Source: DAOUEO01 sp963763495 (GTDB lineage Bacteria > Chloroflexota > Dehalococcoidia > DSTF01 > JALHUB01). From it: 64,000 nt of DNA. Shown one piece after another: positions 38,766 through 48,583 of this stretch (positions are counted from its first letter, which is position 1; each line of letters starts with the position of its first letter). The translations under genes and the position numbers were made by a program. Location: assembly GCA_963763495.1 (NCBI GenBank), contig CAVXOY010000017.1, forward strand, positions 92,607 to 156,606, read 5' to 3'. The notes under the pieces were generated by a model. The model searched no databases. It was given only the letters and a program-made list of their open reading frames with translations, and was not told where the DNA came from.

Positions 38766-39125
38766 TTTTTCTCGCCCCCGTTCTTTGGTTTTGTTCCTTG
38801 TTCCTTGTCGTCACCAATAAGGTATCGGATAGGCTAAGGTCTCGTCGTCCGCCGTCGAAGCTAATACTGCTAGGCATTTCGGCCTCTTGTACCCGCGCCA
38901 AACGGGGAATAGGCGGACGGGCAGGCCAGCAACATTGACCCCGGCCTTCGGCCAGATTGCGCACTGGACGTAGAGGTCGCTAGGTAATTCGCGCAGTCAG
39001 ACCGCGCGCATTTGGCGGATAACACTCGGGAGTTCAGCCCCTAGCGGCCGGGCCCGTTTGTTAGTAATCTATTAGCGGAGGATTGCGAAGACAGCGGCGC
39101 ACCGGCGGCGCAGGAAGAGGACGAG
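38766..39125. other. Divergent intergenic region upstream of the resolvase-fold gene and the response regulator
   Basis: 360 bases with no convincing gene. It should hold the promoters of both flanking genes. I saw no strong hexamer pair or stable hairpin. Confidence 0.4.
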
Positions 39126-39800
39126 ATGGAAAAGATCCGCATCCTTATCGCCGACGACCACACCCTTGTCCGCGAGGGTACGCGGCAACGTCTGGAGCGC
39201 GAAGAGGACTTCGAGGTAGTGGGCGAAGCGGGCGACGGAGAGGAAGCGGTTCGCCTGGCCAACCAATTGAAGCCGGACGTGGCTATCATGGACGTTGCGA
39301 TGCCGAACCTCAACGGTATCGAGGCCACGAAGCAGATCAAGGAGAGCCGGCCCGCCACCGCCATACTCGTCCTCAGCGCCTATGACAACGACCAGTACAT
39401 CTACGCCGCCCTGGAGGCGGGAGCGAACGGCTACCTTCTGAAGAACGCCCGCGGTCAGCAACTCGTCGACGCCATCCGCGACGTGAAGGCCGGCGAGGTA
39501 GTTCTGGACCCCCACGTCGCTCGCAAGGTGGTGCAATGGTTCTCGTCCCTCAGCCGTGGCGAGCGCGTCGAGGGTCTGCCCGACTACGTCAGCGACCGCG
39601 AACTCGAAGTCCTCAAGCTGGCGGCTAAGGGCATGAGCAACAAAGAGATCGCAGCCGAGCTCTCCCTCAGCGTGCGCACCGTCCAGTCGCACCTGGGGAA
39701 CATCTTCGACAAGCTGGGCGTGAGCTCCCGCACCGAGGCCGTGCTGCGGGCAATAAAGGAGGGATGGATATCCCTGGAGAACGTCTCTTTAGGCGAGTGA
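39126..39800 (+). CDS. NarL/FixJ-type response regulator
   Basis: 224 residues, intact. Receiver: IRILIADDHTLVREGTRQRL, phosphorylated Asp in VAIMDVAMPNLNGIEA, then LVLSAYDNDQYI and GANGYLLKNARG. A linker leads to the LuxR-type DNA-binding domain LSDRELEVLKLAAKGMSNKEIAAELSLSVRTVQSHLGNIFDKL. It is followed, with overlap, by its sensor kinase, so the two form one two-component system. ATG 39126 is the start; GGAAGAGGACGAG lies upstream. Confidence 0.93.
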   Translation: MEKIRILIADDHTLVREGTRQRLEREEDFEVVGEAGDGEEAVRLANQLKPDVAIMDVAMPNLNGIEATKQIKESRPATAILVLSAYDNDQYIYAALEAGANGYLLKNARGQQLVDAIRDVKAGEVVLDPHVARKVVQWFSSLSRGERVEGLPDYVSDRELEVLKLAAKGMSNKEIAAELSLSVRTVQSHLGNIFDKLGVSSRTEAVLRAIKEGWISLENVSLGE

Positions 39801-41858
39801 TCCTGGCGGGGCAGACGCTGGTTGGCCAGACCCTGGTAAGGGCAGAAGCTCCTCCTGAACCGGCTCCCTGGAACACGCGGTTGCTGCGGCTTCTGAAGGA
39901 GCCTCACTTCTGGATCATCGTCACCATCATTACCTGTGGGACGATCCTTTATCACGCCGACTCCCTCCCTCTTGTGAATTCGGTTGAGTCCGGCCTCAGA
40001 ATCGACTTTGCCCGACGCTCCGTACACCGGATACTCTCCATCCTGCCCATAGCCTACGCTGCCTTTGTTTTCGGGATGCCGGGAGGCCTCACAGCCACCT
40101 TCGTAATCTCCGCCCTCCTGCTCCCCCGCATCTTCCTAGTATCGTCCGAGGCCCAAGAGGCGGCCATTGAGGTGGCGGCGTTTGCCTTCATCGGCGCCTT
40201 CGTTAGCTGGCTGATCGATCTCCAGAACCGCGAGAAGGCGCGGCACAGGCAGACAATCGCTTCGCTGGAATGGACCCAGCGGGAGTTGCGCTCCCATATC
40301 GATGCAGTTGAGAACGAGGAGCGGCGGCTCTCCGCGATCAACGCCGTGCTGAGCGTCGTCGCCGAGTCACTGGAACTGCGGGAGATCTCTGAGCCTCGCC
40401 ATGAACAAGATCAGGGACGTACTGGGGGTTGAGAAATCCTTGCTCTTCCTCCTCGACGAGGAGGCGGGGGAGCTTACCCTGGAAGCTCATCACGGGGTTT
40501 CAGAGGAGTTTGCGGCTGAGGTGAAAACGCTGAAGGTGGGGGAGGGCCTCAACGGACGGGTGGCCCAAAGCGGCGAACCACTGTTGATGACCGACCGATC
40601 CGCCAGCCGGGCATTGTCGAGCAGCGCCGGGGTGGGGGAAAACATCCAGGCACAGCTCATCGTGCCCCTGAAATCGAAGGGCAAGGTGGTCGGCACCCTC
40701 GCGGCCGCCACAAGCAGCCCTCGAGAGTTTGCGCCGGAAGAGATAGGACTGGCAAGCGCTATCGGCAACGCCATCGGCGTCGCTATCGAGAACGCCCAGT
40801 TGCACGAGAAGGAGCGCGCCACCTTGGAGCAACTGCGTCAGTCGGAGGAGAGCTATCGCGGCCTGTTTGAGAACGCAACCGGCGCGATCGAGGTCCACGA
40901 TCTCAACGGCAGGATCACCGCCGCCAACAGGGCATTCCAAAAGCTCACGGGCTACAGCGGCGAGGAATTGACAAAACTGGACGCCACCAGGTTCTTGGCC
41001 CCCAAGGACGTCAAGAGGGTCGAGGAGATACTAAGAGCGCAGCTTCGAGGAGACGCGGTGGAGAGCCTCGTCGAATTCCCGCTGACGAGGCGCGATGGCA
41101 CGGAGGCAATCGTGGAGCTGATGCCCAGCCTGATCATCCGTAATGGGCGGCCGGTAGGAGTTCAGTCGATCGTGCGAGACGTAACAGAGCAGAGGCGGAT
41201 GCAGGAGAACCTCCGCTTCTACGTCTCACAGGTCCTGAAGGCCCAAGAGAGCGAGCGCCTGCGCATCGCCCGCGAACTCCACGACGACACCGCCCAGGCC
41301 CTCACCGGCATCTCCCGCCGCCTCGACATGCTCGCCTCTGAAGACGCCGACATGCCCCAGGAGATTGCGCAACGCCTGGACGAACTGCGCGAGCAGACGG
41401 ACACTGTCCTGAACGGCGTCCGGCGTTTCAGTCAGGACCTGCGGCCGCCCGTCCTCGACGACCTGGGCCTGCTGCCGGCCCTGAAATGGCTGGTAATCGC
41501 CCTGGAGGAACAGGACGGCATAGCCGCCAACATCCGAATGACGGGCGAGCCACGCCGGCTCCCTCGCGACACCGAGCTGGCCCTATTCCGCGTCGCTCAG
41601 GAAGCGCTGAACAACGTCAGGAAGCATTCCCACGCCTCAGCCGTCGAGCTCATGGTGGACTTTCGGGACGGCAATATCAAGATGGTCGTGGCCGACAACG
41701 GCAGTGGCTTCGACCTACACAAGAGCGAGAGCGACCTGACTGCCGGCAAGCTCGGCCTGATCGGCATGCAAGAGCGGGCCCGCCTCCTCAGCGGCACTCT
41801 CGACATCCAGTCAAAGCCGGGTGAAGGAACCAGCGTCGTCGTGACCGTGCCCGGATAG
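39764..41858 (+). CDS. NarX-type sensor histidine kinase with membrane region, GAF and PAS domains; one frameshift
   Basis: About 697 residues after joining a break near 40385. Hydrophobic segments (FWIIVTIITCGTILY, ILSILPIAYAAFVFG, TATFVISALLLPRIFLV, AFAFIGAFVSWLI) form a membrane part; a GAF domain (IRDVLGVEKSLLFLLDEEAGE, GLNGRVAQSGEP), a PAS domain (GAIEVHDLNGRITAANRAF) and a HisKA_3 dimerisation domain with ERLRIARELHDDTAQALTG (phosphorylated His) follow, then HATPase with VAQEALNNVRKHS, DNGSGF and LGLIGMQERA. ATG 39764 overlaps the regulator by 37 bases; GTG 39797, overlapping the regulator stop as GTGA, is an equally good start. Signal unknown. Confidence 0.88.
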
Positions 41859-41908
41859 GCAAGGCCGGTCGTTCCACTACCCCGTCAACCCCGATCGCAG
41901 ACCCTGTT

Positions 41909-42997
41909 CTACGACCCCAGCGAGTCACCCGGCGTCAAGAACCAGTTCTTCAGATCGTACGCCACCTCCGATCCCGCGGCATGGGAGCGGACGACAAGGT
42001 GGAAGGGTCGAGGCTCGAGGAACTTGGGGAGCACCCAGAAGCCACGCGAGCGGAAGATACGGTACTCGTCCGTGTGGCGCAGGGCAACGGTGGCCAGCAT
42101 GTCAAGGTCCTGCTCGCGCAAATAGGTCTTGACGTGATCCACCAGGTGCCGGCCGGCAGCCCGCCCTTCGCCGCTGGCCTCCACGACCAGGTCGACGATA
42201 AGGCCCACTGAGAATCGCTCAAGCTGCGTCACGCGAACGACGACGTAGCCCCTTATCTTTCCCTCTGACCGGGCCGCGAAGGTCGTGTACTCGCGCCCGG
42301 GTACGTTTACGAAGCGCCAGTTGAGGTACGCGGGATCCCGCACCACCATGATGGGAAACCGCTGGTGGACACGGTGCCAGAAGAGGGCGAAGGGCTCATC
42401 GAAAGACTTCTCCTCCCCGATCTCAAGGCCCGGCAGGTCTTCCTTCTGTGCCTTGGGCGGTGGTGTCCGCCAGACGCTCCGGGCAATCGAAACCGGCCTC
42501 CCGGAACCGAATGTATCCGCCGCCTTTGTGGCCAGACGCTCCGGGTTCAGCGGCCTGATCAGAAGGGGAAGCGCTCCCACGTCTTTGAACTCACCGTGCT
42601 TCAAGAAAGAGGAAAGGGACGCCTGTTCAGGGGACCCGTAGGCAAAAGCAATATCCTCGTTTGCCACAAGGCCAGCAACTTCCCGCAACAACTCTCCCGC
42701 GAGAGAGCGCCCCTGATAGTCAGGCTCGATCACCGGGTCCAGCGACAGACCAGCGGTGGCCACCTTGCCGGAGAGCATAACGCTGATCGGGATCGTTGTC
42801 GCCTGCCCGACGAGCCGGCCCTCATCCCGCACCAGCAAGCTGATGGCAGTGCCGGCAGGGTTTCCCTCAAACTGCCACTCCAGGAAACCCGGCGTTGCGA
42901 CCTCGCCCCCGCCGAGCGCCCTGCTCATTAGTTGCAGGGAATCACTAGCGTTCGCAGGCGAGTACCTTTCCGATTTCCAGCCCTCATCCTTCGTCAT
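41909..42997 (-). CDS. GNAT-family N-acetyltransferase-like protein
   Basis: 362 residues, intact, with two GNAT-like halves. The first contains SLLVRDEGRLVGQATTIPISV, LSLDPVIEPDYQGRSLAGELL (acetyl-CoA binding type) and AFAYGSPEQAS; the second has RDPAYLNWRFVNVPGREYTTF and VVRVTQLERFSVGLIVDLVVE. The layout resembles proteins that modify cell-surface sugars or peptidoglycan precursors, but the substrate is not evident. ATG 42997 with AGGGGG upstream. It follows the GH31 gene on the same strand with 73 bases between them once the GH31 end is corrected. Confidence 0.78.
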   Translation of the reverse strand: MTKDEGWKSERYSPANASDSLQLMSRALGGGEVATPGFLEWQFEGNPAGTAISLLVRDEGRLVGQATTIPISVMLSGKVATAGLSLDPVIEPDYQGRSLAGELLREVAGLVANEDIAFAYGSPEQASLSSFLKHGEFKDVGALPLLIRPLNPERLATKAADTFGSGRPVSIARSVWRTPPPKAQKEDLPGLEIGEEKSFDEPFALFWHRVHQRFPIMVVRDPAYLNWRFVNVPGREYTTFAARSEGKIRGYVVVRVTQLERFSVGLIVDLVVEASGEGRAAGRHLVDHVKTYLREQDLDMLATVALRHTDEYRIFRSRGFWVLPKFLEPRPFHLVVRSHAAGSEVAYDLKNWFLTPGDSLGS

Positions 42998-43070
42998 GCC
43001 AAACCCCCTGTGAGAAGAACCGCAATCCTGAGCTCGCTGCCAGCTATGGCATCGGAGTGATCGCCCCTGA

Positions 43071-45462
43071 TCAAAGTCTCGCCTCTACAACCGCCCGGCC
43101 CTTCACCGTCAACTCGATGACAGCGCCGCGCCGCGTCTGCCGCCAGCGCGTCCGCTCCGCATCGCCGGAGAACTTCACGCTCTTCACCACCGCCGGGTCG
43201 AGCAGACTGCACCTCCAGCCGCTGGCCGGACGCCCGCAGGTCGAGGCGCAGGCTATTGCCCGTTCGTTGAGCGCGCGCTTCAACCACTCCCACCGGCGCC
43301 GGCACTCGCAGCGCGGCCTTGCCGGTGACCCACACATCAAGCCTTATCTTGTCCCACTTCCGTTGCCCTACATAGTCCATCTCCGGCCCGTACGGCAGTA
43401 TCGAATCCTGGCGCACGAAGATGGGAATACGGTCGAGCGGCGACGTCAGGTCGAGATGACGCGGCCCTTCAAGAACAGCGTTGCTCCAGAAGTCATACCA
43501 ACGTCCCTCCGGCAGATAGGGCCGAGAGCGCCCCTCGTAGTTGAGCACCGGCACCACCAACAGCGACGGGCCGAGCATGTACTGGTGCTGCACCGCCGGT
43601 GTCGCCGGGTCGTCGGGGAACTCCAGGTACATCGGCCGGACCACCGGCGCCAGAGTGCGGCTCGCCTCGTGGGCGCAGGCCCAGAGATAAGGCAGCAGGC
43701 GATAGCGCAGCCGGGCGAACTCGCGCACGATGCGCAAGGCGTCGTCGCCGTAGTACCAGGGCTCGCGTTCCCGTATGCCGTGGAAGCGGCTGTGCGAGGA
43801 GAGCAGCCCCCACTGCGCCCAGCGGATGTAAAGCGTGGGGTCCGGGCGCTGGAGGCGATCCAGGTTGACAAAGCCGCCGATGTCGTGCGACCAGAACGGG
43901 ATGCCGGACATGCTGAGGCAGAGACCTCCGCGTAGGGCGCCGGCCATCCCGCTGAAGCTGCACTGCGTATCGCCGACCCAGTGAACGGGATAGCGCTGTG
44001 AGCCCGCGTAGCCGGAGCGGGCCCAGACCAGGCCCTCACCCCGCTCCTCGCGGATGACCTCGAAGACGGCGCGGTTGTAGAGCAGCGGATGGAGGTTGTG
44101 AATCTGAGCGCCGGTGCGGCCGTCGGAGAAACGGGCCTCGACGGGCACACCCTCCCCGTAATCGGCCTTGAAAACGCTCACTCCCATCCGGAGATAGGGG
44201 CGGTGCTTGTCCTGCCAGAAGCGCACCGCCTCGGGGTTGGTGAAATCGAAGACCACGTTCTCGACCTCGGGCGGGTTCTCCTGCGACGGGATCGGCTTGC
44301 CATCGGGCCCCAAGGCGAGATAGCCCTTCGCCAGCGCCTCGCGGTACATGGGCACGTCGATGTGGACGTACGGGTTCTCCCAAAGAGAGAGCTTGACGCC
44401 GCGCTCGGCCAGCCAGCGGACGAAGCCCTCCGGGTCAGGAAACGCCTCATGATCCCATTCGAAGTCACAGCCGTCGCGGTGGTGATCCTTGCGGGCAACC
44501 AGCCAGCGAGGATCGATATGGGCCACGTCCATGGGGAAGCCCAACTCGCGTGCCTTCTCCACCACCTCCTCTACGACTGCCCGATTCATGTACATGGCGC
44601 GCGACATCCATACCCCGAACGACCACAGCGGTGGCACGGGGGCATGTCCCGTCAGACCGGCGTAGCGGGCCAGTATCTGCTTGGGGCTCGGCCCATATAT
44701 GAAGAAGTAGTCCATGTAAGGATCGTCCACCCGAAACGAGCCGCTGATCGTCGACGGGAATCCCATCTCGTAGACGATCTTGCTGGAGTGGTGGACGAAC
44801 ACGCCATAGCCGCGGCTGCTCTGGAAGAAGGGGATGTTGTGATAGGTCACGCTGGTCGTGTTGGCCCCCATCGCATCGCGGTTCCAGGAGATAACCCGCT
44901 GGCCCCGCTTATCGAGAGGGCCGTACTGCTGGCCCAGGCCGAAGAGATGCTCGTCCTCTTCCAGTTCGAAGCTCTCATGGAAGGCCACGCGACCCTCGGC
45001 GTCCCGCGAGTAACCCAGGGGAAGGGCGACTAGATCGAAGAACGATAGGTCTCCGATCTGCTGGACGAAGAGCTTGCGACCCCGCCGGTCGAAGACGCCG
45101 AAGTGGAACGGCTTCCGCACCACCTTCAACTGAAGCGCGGCGGTCGTCAGCACGACCTTGTCTCCCACTGTCTCCACAGTCACATCCGCCGACCGGCTCG
45201 CCCCTTCCACCAGCATCGGCGAGGTCAGCGGCGGCTCCTCCCCTGGACGGTAGAGGCGCACCCGCAGCACCTCCGGCGTCACGAAGCGGAGGTCGAGGGT
45301 CATCTCCTCATCTTCGTTGGTGAGGACGGAGAAGCGGGCGCCGCCTTCGATGCGGCGGTAGCGCTGGACGCGGGTGACGTAGTAGTACTCGCGATCGGGG
45401 TCCGCAAACAGGGGGACTGCATCGCCGGCCACCTCAGTAATGCGGTTGGTAGCTTTGACCAC
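43071..45462 (-). CDS. GH31 alpha-xylosidase-like glycoside hydrolase, one frameshift near the end
   Basis: Retaining alpha-glycosidase of family 31. Conserved parts: LFGLGQQYGPLDKRG, SSRGYGVFVHHSSKI, WSFGVWMSRAMY, the nucleophile segment FKADYGEGVPVEARF, the acid/base region WARSGYAGSQRYPVHWVGDT, and SGIPFWSHDIGGF. The K-x-D-(F/Y)-G-E form of the nucleophile motif is that of YicI-type alpha-xylosidases rather than the WxDMNE of alpha-glucosidases. About 796 residues; no signal peptide. The frame breaks near 43205 and the true end is TGA at 43071 (DPAVVKSVKFSGDAERTRW follows the break), so it does not overlap the next gene. GTG 45462 has GGGGAGAA upstream. With xylA, xylB and GH3 it suggests use of xylose-decorated oligosaccharides. 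Confidence 0.88.
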
Positions 45463-45583
45463 GGGATTCTCCCCTAGCTATCAGCGATGGTTGGCGGCTT
45501 TGCTAGGGAGCATAGCAGGGAGCAACGATTTGCGCCAGCCGAATACGGACTCTCGCTCAATTGGAGAACCGGCACTCATTCAG

Positions 45584-47074
45584 CTAGTCGCGGGCCCAGC
45601 CCTTAGCCCGTTCCAGGGCGCGCTTCCAGCCGTCGTAGAGCGCCTCGCGCTCCCCTTCCGGCATCCGGGGCTCGAAGGTGCGATCGGCGCGCCAGAGTCG
45701 GGCCAGCTCGTCCGTGCCCGACCAGACGCCGACGCCGAGGCCAGCCAGGAAAGCCGCCCCCAGGGCAGTCGTCTCCAGGACAGCCGCGCGCACCACCGGC
45801 CGGCCGAGGATGTCGGCCTGGATCTGCATCAGCAGGTCGTTGCGGGCGGCGCCGCCATCGACACGAAGCTCCGGCATCGCGACGCCGGACTCCCGCTCCA
45901 TCGCCTCCACCACGTCCCGCGTCTGGAAGGCGATGGCCTCCAGCGTCGCCCGCGCGATGTGGGCCCGCGTCGTCCCACGGGTGATGCCGATGATAGTACC
46001 CCGAGCGTACTGGTCCCAGTGAGGCGCCCCCAGACCCACGAAGGCGGGAACGACATAGACGCCGTCGCTGGAGTCGACGCCGGCGGCAAGCGTCTCGCTA
46101 TCCGCCGCGTTCTCTATGATGCCGAGACCGTCGCGGAGCCACTGAACGGCCGCACCGGTGGCGAAGATGCTTCCTTCAAGGGCGTAGCTGACCTGCTCTC
46201 CCATCTGGTAGGCCACAGTGGCCAGCAGGTTCTGAGAGGCCACGGGCTGCCCGCCGGTGTGAAGGAGAACGAAGGAGCCCGTGCCATAGGTGTTCTTGGC
46301 CATGCCGGGAAGGAAGCAACTCTGGCCGAAGAGGGCCGCCTGCTGATCGCCGGCCATGCCCGCGATCGGCGCCTCCACCCCCAACAGCGGCCTCGCCGCC
46401 GTTCCAACGACACCGCTCGATGGACAGACACGGGGCAGCATCGACTCCGGAATATCGAACTCGCGCAGAAGATCGGGATCCCATCGTCCCTCGCGCAGGT
46501 TGTAGAGCATGGTGCGCGATGCGTTCGATGCGTCCGTGACGTGGACAGCGCCGCCGCTGAGTTTGTACGCCAGCCAGCTATCGACAGTCCCAAACGCCAG
46601 CTCGCCGCGCTCCGCCCGCTCGCGTGCCCCCGAGACGTTGTCTAGTATCCAGCGCAGCTTGGTGGCGGAGAAATAGGCGTCGATGACCAGGCCGGTCTTC
46701 TCGCGGATCCAGGATTCCAGGCCTCGCCCTCGCATCTCGTCGCACATGGCAGCGGTGCGACGGCACTGCCAGACGATAGCATTGCCTAGAGGCCGCCCGC
46801 TGGCCCGCTCCCAAACAATGGTGGTCTCACGCTGATTCGTGATCCCGATAGCAGCGATTTGGGATGGATCGACACCCGCCTTCTTCAGCGCGTCGCGGGC
46901 GGCCGCCAGTTGGGAGTCCCATATCTGCCCTGGATCGTGCTCCACCCAACCGGCGCGGGGATAGATTTGAGGAAACGCATGAGCGGCCTCAGCCACCGGC
47001 GCGCCGGCGGTGTCGAAGAGGACGGCGCGCGAGCTCGAAGTGCCCTGGTCAAGGGAAAGGATGAAACGCGACAT
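45584..47074 (-). CDS. glpK: Glycerol kinase
   Basis: ATP-dependent phosphorylation of glycerol to sn-glycerol-3-phosphate. 496 residues, intact. Signatures: SLDQGTSSSRAVLFD, WVEHDPGQIW, ITNQRETTIVWERASGRPLGNAIVWQ (shown in part), DSWLAYKLSGG, GDQQAALFGQ, TYGTGSFVLLHTG, GLGAPHWDQYARG and LRVDGGAARNDLLMQ. ATG 47074 (MSRFILSLDQG) is preceded by GAGGGAG; the open extension upstream is not homologous. It lies 121 bases upstream of the GH31 gene on the same strand, possibly one transcript. Phosphoenolpyruvate-type regulation cannot be judged. Confidence 0.95.
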   Translation of the reverse strand: MSRFILSLDQGTSSSRAVLFDTAGAPVAEAAHAFPQIYPRAGWVEHDPGQIWDSQLAAARDALKKAGVDPSQIAAIGITNQRETTIVWERASGRPLGNAIVWQCRRTAAMCDEMRGRGLESWIREKTGLVIDAYFSATKLRWILDNVSGARERAERGELAFGTVDSWLAYKLSGGAVHVTDASNASRTMLYNLREGRWDPDLLREFDIPESMLPRVCPSSGVVGTAARPLLGVEAPIAGMAGDQQAALFGQSCFLPGMAKNTYGTGSFVLLHTGGQPVASQNLLATVAYQMGEQVSYALEGSIFATGAAVQWLRDGLGIIENAADSETLAAGVDSSDGVYVVPAFVGLGAPHWDQYARGTIIGITRGTTRAHIARATLEAIAFQTRDVVEAMERESGVAMPELRVDGGAARNDLLMQIQADILGRPVVRAAVLETTALGAAFLAGLGVGVWSGTDELARLWRADRTFEPRMPEGEREALYDGWKRALERAKGWARD

Positions 47075-47178
47075 CACTCCCTCGCAAGAAGCGGGGTTTG
47101 ACCATCGCAGATTGTAGTCGCTTCCGTTCTTACGATCACGGCGATGAGCAGTCTTAGGGTGGCAGCAGACCTGCTTTG

Positions 47179-47187
47179 TGCTATGAT
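47179..47187 (+). promoter_or_regulatory. Extended -10 promoter element TGC-TATGAT
   Basis: TGCTATGAT lies 84 bases before the alcohol dehydrogenase start, in the divergent region shared with glpK. The extended TGn and a good -10 can work without a -35 match; none was seen. Confidence 0.4.
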
Positions 47188-47271
47188 CTGCGCCTAGCAC
47201 GCTCTGCACCCTCCGCTTCGGGGGTGGCGCGGCGCAAAGAGATCGTCCAGCAGAGACTAGGAGGTCAGCCA

Positions 47272-48354
47272 ATGAAGGCAGCAGTTCTGTACGAGCAGAA
47301 GAAGCCCCCGGTGGTGGACGACATCACGTTGGAGGACCCAAAGCAAGGCGAGGTCATGGTCAAGATGGCAGCGGCCGGCGTGTGCCGCAGCGACCTCACC
47401 TTCATCGACGGGCTCTGGCCCGCCCTCGTGCCGATGGTCATGGGCCACGAGGGGGCCGGTGTGGTGGAGAAGGTAGGCCCGGGAGTATCCCTTGTCCAGC
47501 CCGGCGACCACGTTATCCTTTCGTTTGTCTCCTCCTGCGGAACCTGCCGCAACTGTGTACGGGGCAAGCCCTATCTCTGCAGCGCCGGCTCGTCGTCAAC
47601 AATGAAGGACGGCACAACCCGCTTCAAGAAGGGCGACCAGGTGCTCTACCATCAGACCGCCGTCTCCGCGTTCTCCGAGTACATCGTGACCCATGAGACG
47701 TCGATGGTGAAGATCCGGGATGACATGCCCCTGGACAAAGCCGCCCTCATCGGCTGCGGCGTCATGACGGGAGTGGGCGCTGCCATCAACACGGCCAAGG
47801 TCAAGGTAGGTAGCTGCGTGGCCGTCTTCGGTTGCGGCGGCGTCGGCCTGAACGTCATCCAGGGCGCCGTCCTCTCCGGCGCTGCGAAGATCATCGCCGT
47901 GGACACCTTGAACAACAAGCTGGAGATGGCCAAGAAGCTCGGCGCTACCCACACCATCAACGCCGCCGAGGAAGACCCGGTGATGAAGATCATCGAGATC
48001 AGCGGCGCGATGGGTGCCGACTACTCATTCGAGGTTGTCGGCCTCCCCGAACTCGTCACCCAGGCGTTCGACGCCACCGACCCCGGCGGGGAAGCGATTA
48101 TGGTGGGTATGCAGCCTATCGGCGCACCCATCACTATCAACAGCATCCCCCTGTTTATGGGCAAGACGCTGAAGGGCGCCTTCTACGGCTCCACCCGTTT
48201 CCGGATCGACATGCCGATGCTGGTAGACCTGTACATGGGCGGCAAGCTCAAGCTGGACGAGCTGATCACGCGCGTCTACCCCCTGGAGAAGATCAACGAC
48301 GCCTTCGACGCGCTGAGGAAGGGCGAGGTCGCGCGCAGCATCATCAAGTTCTAG
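47272..48354 (+). CDS. Zinc-dependent medium-chain alcohol dehydrogenase
   Basis: 360 residues, intact. Catalytic zinc ligands: Cys in GVCRSDLTF and His-Glu in MGHEGAGVVEKVGPG, with the third Cys in ALIGCGVMTGVG. The structural zinc loop is CGTCRNCVRGKPYLC. The NAD(P)-binding site is VFGCGGVGLNV, with AVDTLNNK after it, where Asp suggests NAD. An insertion after the structural loop (STMKDGTTRFKKGD) resembles class III and mycofactocin-associated alcohol dehydrogenases; without neighbours from that pathway I leave the substrate open. AGGAGG precedes ATG 47272. A good hairpin terminator follows at 48378. Confidence 0.9.
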   Translation: MKAAVLYEQKKPPVVDDITLEDPKQGEVMVKMAAAGVCRSDLTFIDGLWPALVPMVMGHEGAGVVEKVGPGVSLVQPGDHVILSFVSSCGTCRNCVRGKPYLCSAGSSSTMKDGTTRFKKGDQVLYHQTAVSAFSEYIVTHETSMVKIRDDMPLDKAALIGCGVMTGVGAAINTAKVKVGSCVAVFGCGGVGLNVIQGAVLSGAAKIIAVDTLNNKLEMAKKLGATHTINAAEEDPVMKIIEISGAMGADYSFEVVGLPELVTQAFDATDPGGEAIMVGMQPIGAPITINSIPLFMGKTLKGAFYGSTRFRIDMPMLVDLYMGGKLKLDELITRVYPLEKINDAFDALRKGEVARSIIKF

Positions 48355-48377
48355 TCTCACCATCAACAACGGCATCC

Positions 48378-48412
48378 GAGGCGCCACACTCACCTGGGCA
48401 ATGTGGCGCCTC
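48378..48412 (+). terminator. Rho-independent-like terminator after the alcohol dehydrogenase
   Basis: Perfect 11-base arms GAGGCGCCACA and TGTGGCGCCTC enclose a 13-base loop, starting 24 bases after the stop codon. It is followed by CTCTTGCC, a poor T tract. Confidence 0.6.
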
Positions 48413-48583
48413 CTCTTGCCTCCAGCCTCACCATTCAGCCAAGACGCACCTTTGTAGTATCATTCTCTCCGGTAGCAGGACTGCTCTCAGACCCATGCAA
48501 CGCATTCACAGACAAGGGTAATCGCTCTTTGGATCACCACCGGTCTTACCACTATTCCCCGACCCCAACTAGAGGAGACATGC

